NCBI RefSeq assembly: GCF_000269985.1
Contig: NC_016109.1
Span: 2,604,001 to 2,668,000, forward strand
Direction of reading: 5' to 3'
Origin: Kitasatospora setae KM-6054
GTDB taxonomy: Bacteria; Actinomycetota; Actinomycetes; Streptomycetales; Streptomycetaceae
DNA: 64,000 nucleotides
In this document: positions 26,616 to 34,890 of the stretch, one piece after another
How the letters are laid out: each line of letters starts with the position of its first letter
How positions within the stretch are numbered: position 1 is the first letter of the stretch
Notes under the pieces: model-generated
What the model was told of the DNA's origin: nothing
Database searches by the model: none
Seen by the model: the letters and a program-made list of their open reading frames with translations, nothing else
Program-made: the position numbers and the translations under genes

Positions 26616-27320
26616 TCAGCCGATCAGCCACTGCTCCTGGGCCACCGCGCCGACCTCGGTGCAGGCGTCGGTCAGCACGTCCAGCACCCGCAGCGGGTCC
26701 GGCAGCGGGTGCTCGGGGCCGCGCAGCCAGCGCACCTCGGAGCCGTCCGGCAGCGCGGCCGGCGGGACGAGGGTGTACGAGCCGCGGCAGTGCCAGCGCA
26801 GGCCGGGGTGCTCGGAGACGGTGTCGGGGGTGGAGTCCAGCGCGCTGGTCCACCACTCGTCCTCGTCCTGCGGGGTGCCGCGGGTCGCGGTGAAGAAGAG
26901 GTACCGGTCGGCGCCGACCGCGGCCACCGGGCCGACCGCGCCGAGCGCCGCCAGCCGCTCCAGGGCCAGCACGCCGGCCTCGGCCGGGACGTCCAGCACG
27001 TCGTGCGCGCGGCCGGTCGCGGTGACGAAGTTCGCCTCCGGGTCCCGGGACAGCCAGCGGGCCAACTGCTCGGCGTCGGTGGTGGCCTGGGACTGCCAGG
27101 CGAAGGAGAGCGGGTGCTGGGCCGGCGCCGGACAGCCCACCCGGTCGCACGAACAGCGGTACCCGGCCGGGTGCGCGGCGGGCGCCATCGGGAACCCCGC
27201 CCCGGCCGCCCCCAGCAGCAGGTCCAGCCTCGCGGCCGCGTCCCCTCCGGCTCCGGCGGCCTCCGGGCGTTCCCGCCGGTCCCGCCTCCACCAGGACGTC
27301 CACCTGCTGCTGGCTTCCAT
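26616..27320 (-). CDS. Prim-pol (bifunctional primase/polymerase) N-terminal domain protein
   Basis: The 234-residue protein starts MEASSRWTSWW; GGAAGGGG lies just upstream. A zinc-knuckle-like HPAGYRCSCDRVGCPAPAQH is followed by PLSFAWQSQATTDAEQLARW and EANFVTATGRAHDVLDVPAE. These are the conserved blocks of the archaeo-eukaryotic prim-pol fold found in replication proteins of plasmids and phages, here in a short chromosomal form without a helicase. Active-site acids are reduced to the DVLD stretch, so activity is uncertain. This orphan is commonly next to map in streptomycetes. Confidence 0.78.
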   Translation of the reverse strand: MEASSRWTSWWRRDRRERPEAAGAGGDAAARLDLLLGAAGAGFPMAPAAHPAGYRCSCDRVGCPAPAQHPLSFAWQSQATTDAEQLARWLSRDPEANFVTATGRAHDVLDVPAEAGVLALERLAALGAVGPVAAVGADRYLFFTATRGTPQDEDEWWTSALDSTPDTVSEHPGLRWHCRGSYTLVPPAALPDGSEVRWLRGPEHPLPDPLRVLDVLTDACTEVGAVAQEQWLIG

Positions 27321-27731
27321 CTGGCCCCTTCCGCACGCACCTGCCTGAGCTGCCGTGCCAGGTACGGCACGGCCACCTACGCAACAAACGACGCCAACGC
27401 ACGGAACCACCCGCTGCTTCCCGAGGGTCCGCCGCGCGCACCGGCGTCCTGCCGCCGGCCTGGCCGGGGTCTCCGGCAGCCGGCGTCCGCGGCGGGTACG
27501 GGGCGCTCGGTGGCGCTCGACGGACGGGCGCACCGCGGCGCGCCCCGCCCGGCCCGTACGGGCCCGCGGACCCGGGTGGACCCCGGGGGCGTACGTAGCA
27601 GGATAAGGCTCCCCGGACCCTCCGGATGACCGGGGGCGGTGCCGCCCCCGTCACACCCGCGGCACACCGCCGCCGCACGACCCGCACACCCGGCCCGGCC
27701 GGGCGCCCCGGGCCCCGCCTACCCTGGACGG
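27321..27731. other. Intergenic region with two hairpins, no gene seen
   Basis: This 411-base stretch lies between two divergent genes. Eight-base arms GCCGTGCC and GGCACGGC flank AGGTAC (27352-27373), 32 bases before the prim-pol start, which suits an operator. A second hairpin, GGGGGCGG/CCGCCCCC (27632-27649), lies nearer the small gene. No credible coding frame was found. Confidence 0.5.
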
Positions 27732-27950
27732 GTGAAGAGCGCCGACACCGAGTTCATCGGGGGCCCGCTGGACGGCCGGGTCCTGCCCGTGCCGCTGGGC
27801 ATGATGCACAGCGTCCCCAAGGTCTACCGGGTGCCCGTCCCCGCGTACGGGGACACCCCGGCGGTCACCCTGGTCTACCGCCGCGCCAAGGAGTACGGAC
27901 CCAAGGGCGGCCGCTACCGCTGGCGCTACGAGTACGACCCCGAGGGCTGA
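27732..27950 (+). CDS. Small conserved protein with a GGPLDGR motif
   Basis: The 72-residue product is KSADTEFIGGPLDGRVLPVP, then LGMMHSVPKVYRVPVPAYGD and a basic end (PKGGRYRWRYEYDPEG). The FIGGPLDGR beginning characterises a family of small, unstudied actinobacterial and phage proteins. The GTG at 27732 has no strong ribosome site. It is the last intact gene before the transposon, and its function is unknown. Confidence 0.65.
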   Translation: MKSADTEFIGGPLDGRVLPVPLGMMHSVPKVYRVPVPAYGDTPAVTLVYRRAKEYGPKGGRYRWRYEYDPEG

Positions 27951-27969
27951 GCACCGGCTCCCCCGGCGC

Positions 27970-28029
27970 TCACGCCTCCTCGGCCAGGATCAGGTACAGC
28001 TTCTTCTTCGTCTCGGCCAGCACCGCGAG
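27970..28029 (-). pseudogene. C-terminal remnant of a gene cut by the transposon
   Basis: Nineteen codons plus a stop (LAVLAETKKKLYLILAEEA) abut the left transposon end exactly. Codon use is normal for the chromosome. The 5' part of the gene was not recognised beyond the right end, so the insertion was accompanied by a deletion, or the rest has been lost. I could not assign the family. Confidence 0.6.
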
Positions 28030-28106
28030 TGTCGAACGACGGCAGATCGTTCAGTTGCGCACTCAATCGTTCAGTCGGTCGTTCAGTTGCGCAGACGATC
28101 ATTCAG
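28030..28106. repeat. Left transposon end with four core sites
   Basis: The terminal repeat is 28030-28057. The core TCRTTCAG occurs at 28047, 28067, 28079 and 28099. Two copies extend to TCGTTCAGTTGCGCA (28047 and 28079). These are probable TnsB-binding sites, all in one orientation. Confidence 0.85.
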
Positions 28107-28209
28107 TGCCATCGACTTCGCCACCTGGCCCGCTGACTCCAGGCCACTTCGAACTCGCTGGCTAGCTAGGATCGGGCGGCCTCGTTCGCAGCACGTTAGG
28201 AGAACCGGC

Positions 28210-29379
28210 ATGCTGGTTGGCGAGATCGGGGTCCGACGACTGCCGACGGTCGTGGCTCCCCTGCCGGGAGAGGCCTTGACCAGTTGGTTGCTAGCCGTAA
28301 TGGAGCTCTCAGGTATCGAAGGCTCGGAAGCCGCGAGACTCTTTGGCCTTGGCGGGGGTCGATTCATGCACGCCACAACGGACGTGTGGCTTCGGAGACT
28401 CACAGAGCCCCAGCTCGCCGGGCTATCGCAGAGCACCGGACTCCCGGCAGAGTGGATCTCCGGCCTGACATTCGAGCGGCTGTACTCGAACATCCCGCTG
28501 TCGGCTCTACAGGACGGCAGCCGCAACGCATGGCGCTACGGCTACGTCAGCCGCGACCAGATCCGTATTTGCCCAAGCTGTGTAGGTGCGCGGCAAGGGC
28601 GTTGGTCTCTCGTCTGGCACCTTCCATGGGTGCTCGTGTGCCCCATCCACAGTCTCTATCTACGGGACGCATGCGACTGCGGCAAGATCTTCAGGCCGCC
28701 TCGACGAACAATGGAGGTCGGCACCTGTCCGATCACTGGCAGCGCGCGGGCGAGGACGGAGAAGGGCTGCGGACGGCCGCTCAGCACGCTCCCGGCGGTC
28801 TATGTGGAAAACCCTCATCTGATCCGCGCTCAGGAACGCTTGCTCTCGGTCGTGCGGTCCCAACTGGACGCGACCGACATGATGTCGATGACGGCTGACG
28901 ACGTCTATGCCGTTCTCCTCATGACGCTGGCACGCGGTTCGCTGGCTTCCGTCTCCGGAGTCTCGCCTGCCGCCCAGAAGTCGTTCGAGGACTTCACTGC
29001 AACCAACGAGGCGGTGGGCTGGTATGACCTAAGCACTCGGGTGCCAGGGCTGCCGAGGGACGCCCTGTTACTCGAAGCCGCAGTCCTGATGTCCGAACCG
29101 GTCCTCACCGCCGATGACCCGCTGGAAGCGGCCAGTGCGATCCTGCCGGTTTCAATGCGTATCGACGGCACGCATGCCCTCAGCGACTGGGTACACACCA
29201 ACTGGCAGGTCCAGGCGCTCCGGCAGGTAAGCAACCCACTCCGCCCTCTCGCAGAGCTATGCCTTGAATACGCGATCCAGGGCTCGACGTATATCAACCG
29301 ACAGATGCGGCGGTACTCCGGGTGGAGATCACCGGCTCGTACCGCCAGGGAACGCCGAAGCTCCGCATCGACAGACTGA
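28210..29379 (+). CDS. tniQ: TniQ family target-selection protein (left end)
   Basis: This 389-residue protein begins MLVGEIGVRRLPTVVAPLPG, then EALTSWLLAVMELSG, the TniQ start pattern. A zinc-ribbon region reads ICPSCVGARQGRWSLVWHLP, WVLVCPIHSLYL, and RDACDCGKIF. Two later Cys (GTCPITG, EKGCGRPL) complete a second finger. The C-terminal half is helical. TniQ/TnsD proteins choose the target and recruit the TnsC ATPase. AGGAG lies seven bases before the ATG at 28210, and TAGGAT at 28167 is a possible -10. Its separation from the transposase operon and the sequence difference from the other TniQ suggest a separate targeting pathway. Codon use has more A/T than flanking genes. Confidence 0.88.
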   Translation: MLVGEIGVRRLPTVVAPLPGEALTSWLLAVMELSGIEGSEAARLFGLGGGRFMHATTDVWLRRLTEPQLAGLSQSTGLPAEWISGLTFERLYSNIPLSALQDGSRNAWRYGYVSRDQIRICPSCVGARQGRWSLVWHLPWVLVCPIHSLYLRDACDCGKIFRPPRRTMEVGTCPITGSARARTEKGCGRPLSTLPAVYVENPHLIRAQERLLSVVRSQLDATDMMSMTADDVYAVLLMTLARGSLASVSGVSPAAQKSFEDFTATNEAVGWYDLSTRVPGLPRDALLLEAAVLMSEPVLTADDPLEAASAILPVSMRIDGTHALSDWVHTNWQVQALRQVSNPLRPLAELCLEYAIQGSTYINRQMRRYSGWRSPARTARERRSSASTD

Positions 29380-29416
29380 ACACAGCTCAGCCTTCGCCGA
29401 GGCCAGCGACCGGCGA

Positions 29417-29917
29417 TCAGGGCGACACAGCCGACCTGGTAGAAAAGCGAGTCATCCTCATGGCGGCGGGGTCGCTCTCGAAGCCGACGGCGCGGTAGAG
29501 CGACGCGGAGCCGTCGCTCGCGTACAGCTCGAACAGGGTGCAGCCGTGTTCGGCGAGGTGCTCGACGACTGTCTTGACCACTGCTGTCGCGTACCCGCGG
29601 CGCCGGTAGTCCGGGGCTGTGGCTACGGCGTGGATGCGGGCTGCGAGTCCCTTCGGGTACTTGGCGGCCGGCAGGACGCGGTGGATGAGCGCGAGCGCGC
29701 ACGATGCCAGGCCCCTATCGGGGGCATCGACGACGTAGGCGACGGCATCGTTCTCGTCGGCCAGTCGCTCCGCCAACTGCTCGGTGCAGATCGCCAGCCA
29801 CTCGGCGTCCATGGGAGCGGAGAGGATCAGCTCGGATCGGAGTCGGGCAATCTCGCTGGCGTCAGCGGGAGTTGCCCTGCGAACGGTGGGAATCGGATGG
29901 GCAAGCGGTCCGCTCAC
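29417..29917 (-). CDS. GNAT N-acetyltransferase
   Basis: This 166-residue protein has the GNAT acetyl-CoA loop HAVATAPDYRRRGYATAVVK (R/Q-x-x-G-x-A) near residue 105 and the C-terminal FELYASDGSASLYRAVGFES. The N-terminus is VRRATPADASEIARLRSEL. The start overlaps the end of the exporter gene by four bases (GTGA), so it is the last gene of the operon. It may modify the exported product or give self-protection; the acceptor is unknown. It meets tniQ tail-to-tail. Confidence 0.88.
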   Translation of the reverse strand: MSGPLAHPIPTVRRATPADASEIARLRSELILSAPMDAEWLAICTEQLAERLADENDAVAYVVDAPDRGLASCALALIHRVLPAAKYPKGLAARIHAVATAPDYRRRGYATAVVKTVVEHLAEHGCTLFELYASDGSASLYRAVGFESDPAAMRMTRFSTRSAVSP

Positions 29918-31830
29918 GGCGTCGTCCTTTCGGTGTGCTGGTTGTCTCGCTGCGGCGGGACGATCGCTCGGTCGTTCTGCAAGTCCCAGAGCTCGCGTAG
30001 GCGACCGGGTTGGTTGACGAGTTCGTCGAAGGTGCCTTGCTGAATGATCTGGCCGTGTTCGAGGACAACGATTCGGTCGGCGATGGACACATTCGCCAGC
30101 CGGTGCGTCACCAGGACTACGGCACGGTCCTGGGCGAGTTCACGGAGGTTCGCGAAGATGCGGTGCTCGGCGCGAGGGTCGAGGGCGGAGGTGGGCTCGT
30201 CCAGGATCAGCAGGGGGGCCGGGCGGTAGAAGGCGCGGGCGAGGGCGATGCGCTGCCACTGGCCGCCGGAGAGTGCCTCACCACCGGCCCAGTCGCGCGT
30301 GAGGAGGGTGTCGAGGCCGCTGCCCAGGTCGTCGATGACGTCGCCCGCGCCGGAGATCTCGCAGGCCTGCCGGATGACCTTGTCGCCGCCCGGGAGCGGC
30401 TGGCCCTGGGTGATGTTCTGGCGGGCGGTGAACGGCCAGCGGGCGAAGTCCTGCGGGACGACCGCGGTGTGCTTCCACGCCGCGTGCGGGTCCATGTCGC
30501 GGGTGTCCGCGCCGTCCCATCTCACGGCGCCGCCGGTGGGGAGGTAGAGCCCGGCGAGGAGCTTCGAGAGCGTGGTCTTCCCGGAGCCGTTCTCGCCGAC
30601 CAGGGCGATCACCTCGCCTCGTCGAACGCTGAGGCTGACATCCGTGAGGGCGTCGCGCTCGGCTCCGTCGTACCGGTAGCTCAAGCACTCGACCTGGACC
30701 TCGTGGACGCGGTCCACAGCAGTCTCGCCGCGGTTGATCCGATAGCCGCCGGCCTCCGTGAGGAAGTCCGACCAGTCCTGGAAGTACAGTCCGTCGCGGA
30801 ACATACGGGCTCCGGCGTTCGCGATGCCTCGCGTCCCCGAGGCGACGGACCGGAGCGCGAAGGCCGCTGCCCCGCCGGACGCCGCGGAGAGCCGGCCGGT
30901 GGACAGCAGCCAGATCAGAACAGCCCAGACTGCTCCGGAGGCGACGCCGCCGAAGGCCGCGCCGATCAGGGAGGCTCGGGCCCCGAGGGCGGACGAACGG
31001 CGCTGAGACTCGTAGAGGCCCGCCGCGACCTGCCGGTACCGGCGCATCAGGAACGGTGTCATTGTCCCGGTGCGGATCTGATCGGCGGTCTCCCGGGCGG
31101 AGAGGTGCCAGCGCAGCATGTATCGCATTCGGCTGAGGCTCATGGTGCTGGTGAAGGCCATGCGGGCCGTCCTGGCGGCGTGGATCTGCGCCCAGCCCTG
31201 CGGGATGCCGGCAATGACCAGGAGTGGCAGCAGAAGCGGGTGGAAGGCCGCCAGGACGACTGCTCCGGCCACCATGGAGGCCGCCGAGGCGATGAGGTTC
31301 TGCCCGGTGGAGAAGAGATCTCCGGCCCACTCGGCGCCCCGTTCGGCGGCGTCCTTGCGGTCGCGGAAGCCTGGGCTGTCGTAGGCGGACAGCTCGACGT
31401 TCAGCGTCGCCTCCAGGAACAGGATCTCGGCTTCCTGCTGGACGGCCGGGATGAGCCTGGACGACAGCCAGTTCGTAACGATGCCCAGGATCGCGTGCAG
31501 GCCGGTTGCGGACACCAGGATCAGGACGGACACCCACGCGGCCAACAGGTGCTCGACGATCCGGCCGGAGGAGAACAGAGCGCCGATCGTGCCGGCCATC
31601 GCGAGGAGGCCCGTTGCCTCCGCGATCCCGGACACCGCCTGACAGAGGAGCAGGCCGATGACTGCTGGCCTGTCGACCCGCCACGCCAGCGCGACGGAGC
31701 GTGCCGTGAGGAGCGGCAGTCTCGTCGTCATCTGTCGGAACGTCATGGAAGCCAGGCGCTGCGAGTACTCGTCTCCTTCCTCGATCAGGCCGATTTCATC
31801 GTCGTCGGTCATCTCCTGCGACAAGAACAT
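29914..31830 (-). CDS. ABC exporter, fused permease and ATPase
   Basis: The 638-residue half-transporter has about six membrane segments in the first 330 residues (VIGLLLCQAVSGIAEATGLL, AAWVSVLILVSATGLHAILG, LIGAAFGGVASGAVWAVLIW). The ATPase has Walker A VGENGSGKTTLS, signature EALSGGQWQRIALA, Walker B PLLILDEPTSALDPRAE and switch His VTHRL. The type exports peptides and other natural products. The start is uncertain: the ATG at 31830 has AAGGAG touching it, whereas a TTG at 31824 has the same site at ideal distance. No protease domain is present. It is downstream of the Eis-type gene and probably in the same transcript. Confidence 0.9.
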   Translation of the reverse strand: MFLSQEMTDDDEIGLIEEGDEYSQRLASMTFRQMTTRLPLLTARSVALAWRVDRPAVIGLLLCQAVSGIAEATGLLAMAGTIGALFSSGRIVEHLLAAWVSVLILVSATGLHAILGIVTNWLSSRLIPAVQQEAEILFLEATLNVELSAYDSPGFRDRKDAAERGAEWAGDLFSTGQNLIASAASMVAGAVVLAAFHPLLLPLLVIAGIPQGWAQIHAARTARMAFTSTMSLSRMRYMLRWHLSARETADQIRTGTMTPFLMRRYRQVAAGLYESQRRSSALGARASLIGAAFGGVASGAVWAVLIWLLSTGRLSAASGGAAAFALRSVASGTRGIANAGARMFRDGLYFQDWSDFLTEAGGYRINRGETAVDRVHEVQVECLSYRYDGAERDALTDVSLSVRRGEVIALVGENGSGKTTLSKLLAGLYLPTGGAVRWDGADTRDMDPHAAWKHTAVVPQDFARWPFTARQNITQGQPLPGGDKVIRQACEISGAGDVIDDLGSGLDTLLTRDWAGGEALSGGQWQRIALARAFYRPAPLLILDEPTSALDPRAEHRIFANLRELAQDRAVVLVTHRLANVSIADRIVVLEHGQIIQQGTFDELVNQPGRLRELWDLQNDRAIVPPQRDNQHTERTTP

Positions 31831-31906
31831 CTCCTTCCGGCGAGGGTGCTGCGAGACGACGGGGGCGGCTGGGAGCTTGGCCGTAGTTGGGTCGGAGAGC
31901 AGGACG

Positions 31907-31993
31907 CTACGCCGGCGCGGCCGGCGCCTCGCCGGGTATCGCACATGCGTACTCGATGTGGTGAATTCGCGGATGCAGCAGGCGAGTTGCCAT
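31907..31993 (-). CDS. Possible short leader or precursor peptide before the exporter
   Basis: A 28-codon frame begins MATRLLHPRIHHIEYACA and ends GEAPAAPA in the 218-base gap between the Eis-type gene and the exporter. It contains one Cys and several His. No strong ribosome site precedes it. It could be a regulatory leader peptide whose translation controls the exporter, or a small precursor peptide, or chance. No peptide-maturation enzyme (YcaO, LanM, radical SAM) is in the island. Confidence 0.3.
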   Translation of the reverse strand: MATRLLHPRIHHIEYACAIPGEAPAAPA

Positions 31994-32048
31994 GGTGTCA
32001 GCGTCTGCTCGCGGATAGGCTCGGCTGTCTGTCGTCAGCCTCGTGGGA

Positions 32049-33221
32049 TCAGAAGTGCTCTGGGAGCCATGGCTCCCGGGCGCCGGTGACCGCCACGAGG
32101 GTTGTCAATGAGGCGTCGGAGCGGGCCATGACGCCGGCCATGCGGGCCGAGGCTGCGCTGCGGTAGCCGCCTGCGTACCAAACAGCGAACTGGCCTCGGG
32201 TGAAGGTCACCTCGCCGTCGGCGCGGTGAGGAGCGAGGTCGGCCGATCCGGCGCAGATCCGCAGTAGGTAGCGGTGGCTGGAGCCGGGGCGCTCGTCGCC
32301 GATCTCGACCGGCATCTCAAGGTCGAGTTCAACCGGCCAACCCCGCATCCGGATGGCCCCCTGGAGATCGAGGATGCGGAGCATCCATGGGTGCCAGGCG
32401 TCAGCCTTCGCCCGGTGCCGGTGGAGGCCGTGCAGTAGCACCGGGTAGGGCGGCAGCGCGCCGCGCCGGAACTGCACGGTCTCGGCCCGGCTGTTGTATC
32501 GCCCGAGGAAGGCCAGCATCGCCGTCGCGCAATCGGGGTCGGCGGCCCAGAAGTCGTGGACCACCAGGTTCATGCCGTGGCGATCACTGCGCTTGGTAGC
32601 AAGGGAGATCCAGCCTGCTACAGGGCCACCGGGGTGGTTGAACCGGTAGGTGGTGAGGGCGTTCTTCACCGTCGTCCACGTCGACCACCAATCGGGCCGC
32701 CTCACGGGGCCGTTCCACTGGCGGGCGAGCTCCTGTTGGAGGTCAAGGGCGTCCTTGGTCAGACCGTGCTCGATCTCCAGGCCCCCGGAGGCGAAGGAAC
32801 GCTTCAGGTCATCGGAGCTGACCGACCAGCTGAAGACCGGTACTGGTGCTTCCCAGCCCATATGGCGGGCGTAGCCGTTGGAGACGGTGGAGATGGTGGA
32901 GACCACGGCGCCGTGTTCGCGCAGGTGTCGGAGCCGTTCGCGGACCATGTCGGCCGCGAGGCGGTCACCACGTTCCTCGGGGGCGACGCTGCCGGCGGCC
33001 AGGCACGCGGCGGGCACTGCGGCACCGCCGAAGAACTGGTCGGCGAGAATGCCCAGGCCTCCGGCGACGACCCGCCCGGCCCGCAGAGCAACACGGACGT
33101 CCGCGTGGCCGCGCAGGTGGGTGATGTCGCCGACGGTGTGGCCGAAGGCGCGAGTGGCCATCTCGTCGTACTGCTGGAGGAGGCCGTCGTCGGCCTCGGT
33201 GAAGGTGAGGTCGGAATCCAC
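32049..33221 (-). CDS. Eis-type N-acetyltransferase
   Basis: This 390-residue protein has the layout of Eis: an N-terminal GNAT domain (GRVVAGGLGILADQFFGGAA, then AAGSVAPEERGDRLAADMVRE as the acetyl-CoA loop), a second GNAT-like domain (about 140-285) and a C-terminal sterol-carrier-like domain. The chain ends in a terminal Phe (REPWLPEHF), whose carboxylate acts as general base in Eis enzymes. Known members acetylate several amines of aminoglycosides or lysines. Here it may decorate the product of the operon or give resistance. GTG at 33221 has AAGGGGA six bases upstream. It lies 12 bases after the MaoC gene. Confidence 0.85.
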   Translation of the reverse strand: MDSDLTFTEADDGLLQQYDEMATRAFGHTVGDITHLRGHADVRVALRAGRVVAGGLGILADQFFGGAAVPAACLAAGSVAPEERGDRLAADMVRERLRHLREHGAVVSTISTVSNGYARHMGWEAPVPVFSWSVSSDDLKRSFASGGLEIEHGLTKDALDLQQELARQWNGPVRRPDWWSTWTTVKNALTTYRFNHPGGPVAGWISLATKRSDRHGMNLVVHDFWAADPDCATAMLAFLGRYNSRAETVQFRRGALPPYPVLLHGLHRHRAKADAWHPWMLRILDLQGAIRMRGWPVELDLEMPVEIGDERPGSSHRYLLRICAGSADLAPHRADGEVTFTRGQFAVWYAGGYRSAASARMAGVMARSDASLTTLVAVTGAREPWLPEHF

Positions 33222-33233
33222 GACGATCCCCTT

Positions 33234-33767
33234 CTAGTAGTTGGTGGCGTCCCGGACGGCGTCCGGGTCGAGGGGCACCAGGAACGTCCGGGTGAAGGTG
33301 ACCACCTGCTCGCCGTCCTGGTTGAGCCCGGAGGTGCGGCAGGTAACGATGCCGTCGCCGGGCCGGCTGGCGGACAGCCGACGGCCGGTGATTTCGGTCT
33401 CGGCGTAGAGGGTGTCGCCGACGAAGACGGGGTTCTCGAACCTCACGTCGTCCAGGCCCAGGTTGGCCAAGGTCAGGCCGCTGGTGGCGCGCACCGTCAT
33501 GCCGCCGATGAAGGCGAGGGTGACACCGCTGCACACCAGGATTCGGCCGCGGGCGGTGCGGGCGGCGTAGTGGGCGTCCAGATGGATCGGCGCGGTGTTG
33601 CCGGACAGCGCGGTGATCAGCGTGTTGTCGGCCTCGGTGACGGTGCGGCCGGGCCGGTGCTCGATAACCAGGCCCTCGGGGAAGTCGTGGTAGCCGAGGC
33701 CGACAATCTCGCGGATGCGGCCTTCGCCGACCAAGCGGTAGCCGGGCGGTAGCGTGGTGGTGCTCAA
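33234..33767 (-). CDS. MaoC-like (R)-specific hydratase
   Basis: This 177-residue hot-dog-fold protein has the hydratase signature: HRPGRTVTEADNTLITALSG (Asp of the catalytic pair) and NTAPIHLDAHYAARTARGRI (His). FENPVFVGDTLYAETEITGR is the second conserved block. Members hydrate enoyl-CoA or mesaconyl-CoA-type thioesters. Its start overlaps the CitE-like lyase stop by four bases; these two families also pair in mesaconyl/beta-methylmalyl-CoA metabolism. In this operon the acyl carrier is likely ACP-bound, so it may act on an enoyl-ACP. Confidence 0.88.
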   Translation of the reverse strand: MSTTTLPPGYRLVGEGRIREIVGLGYHDFPEGLVIEHRPGRTVTEADNTLITALSGNTAPIHLDAHYAARTARGRILVCSGVTLAFIGGMTVRATSGLTLANLGLDDVRFENPVFVGDTLYAETEITGRRLSASRPGDGIVTCRTSGLNQDGEQVVTFTRTFLVPLDPDAVRDATNY

Positions 33768-34639
33768 CTCGGCTGCCCCTCTCGCTGGCCATCGGCCTGC
33801 TGAAGGAGGTTCTGCGCCCGGGTGAAGAAGGGCCTGCCGACCATCTGGCCGCCGACGGAGGTGATGCTGCTGCCGCTGTCCCGGCCGGCGTCGATGATTG
33901 CGCGGGCGTCCGCGATCTCCTGCTCGGAGGGGCTGAACACCTCGGTGATCACCGGCAGTTGCCGGGTGTGAATGGCGCCCTTGCCGTGGAAGCCGAGGGC
34001 CTTGGCCCGCTCGGCTTCCACCCGCAGACCGTCGAGGTCGTCCATCTGGAAGTACGGCGAGTCGATCGCGACCAGGCCGGCTGCTGCCGCGCTGTTGGCC
34101 ACCGCGGAGCGGGCGTGGAGCATCGGCTCCCAGCTCATTCCGCAGCCGAGGGCGGTCGCGTAATCGGCGGTACCGAACACGACGCCGCAGATCCGCGCCG
34201 CACGGGTGATCTCCCGGATCTGCTCGATGGCGCGTGGCGTCTCGATGAGGGCGAACAGGTGCGGCCGGTAGTCGCTGGTGTCGAGCGCGCCCGCGACGAT
34301 GTCGAGGTCGCGCGGGGACTCGACCTTCGGGATGAGCACGATGTCGGGTTTGCTTCCCCAGGCGGCGATGGTCGCGAGGTCCTTGATCCCATCGAGGAGA
34401 ACGGGGGCGTTCATCCGCACGCCGAGAAGGGCCTGACTGGTCTCATGGCCGTCGAAGAAGCGTTCGGCGATAGTCCTCGCGTGATGCTTCTTGGCGAGGG
34501 CGACGGAGTCTTCGAGGTCGACCAGGGCGACGTGGGCGCCGCTGTCCTTGGCGGTGTCGAATCGGTTGACGGCGGGAGCCGGGACGCTGATCCATGCGCG
34601 GGCGGCCCGCAGGGCGGCAGGGTGCATGGCGGCGGTCAC
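33764..34639 (-). CDS. CitE/HpcH-family C-C lyase or aldolase
   Basis: This 291-residue TIM-barrel protein shows the CitE motifs: [33 protein letters not shown] (Glu-Asp), [23 protein letters not shown] (metal Glu), [13 protein letters not shown] and [27 protein letters not shown] closes the barrel. Members cleave or form malyl-, beta-methylmalyl- or citramalyl-CoA. Coupling to ACP upstream (four-base overlap) and MaoC downstream suggests that it condenses an acyl-ACP or acyl-CoA with glyoxylate or pyruvate. Direction and substrate are not known. Confidence 0.9.
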   Translation of the reverse strand: MTAAMHPAALRAARAWISVPAPAVNRFDTAKDSGAHVALVDLEDSVALAKKHHARTIAERFFDGHETSQALLGVRMNAPVLLDGIKDLATIAAWGSKPDIVLIPKVESPRDLDIVAGALDTSDYRPHLFALIETPRAIEQIREITRAARICGVVFGTADYATALGCGMSWEPMLHARSAVANSAAAAGLVAIDSPYFQMDDLDGLRVEAERAKALGFHGKGAIHTRQLPVITEVFSPSEQEIADARAIIDAGRDSGSSITSVGGQMVGRPFFTRAQNLLQQADGQREGQPS

Positions 34640-34890
34640 CGGGCCTGGCGCTTGGTCTCGACCAGCATGGCGAGGCCGCCGATGGTGCGGGCGGCGTGGA
34701 TCTCGTCCTCGCCGACCTTCACCCCGAGGTGCTCGGAGAGCATCACGGACAGCTCGACCAGGGACAGGGAGTCCAGTCCGGCGTCCTCCAGGGCTGCATC
34801 GGCAACGAGCGCGTCGGGCTTCACCCGCAGTTCGCGGACCAGGAGGTCTTCGATGTCGGGGGTGAGGCCGACGGCGGGGTGGTCGGTCAT
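34636..34890 (-). CDS. Acyl carrier protein (internal start within the aldolase frame)
   Basis: The 84 residues start [20 protein letters not shown] and contain the phosphopantetheine site [19 protein letters not shown], Ser near residue 42. [19 protein letters not shown] gives helix III. A strong AAGGAG lies seven bases before the ATG at 34890, so it can be made as a free protein. However, the same frame is open upstream through the aldolase with no stop, so a fused form is also expected. Its Ser would carry the growing acyl chain between the dehydrogenase, lyase and hydratase. It overlaps the CitE-like start. Confidence 0.88.
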   Translation of the reverse strand: MTDHPAVGLTPDIEDLLVRELRVKPDALVADAALEDAGLDSLSLVELSVMLSEHLGVKVGEDEIHAARTIGGLAMLVETKRQAR

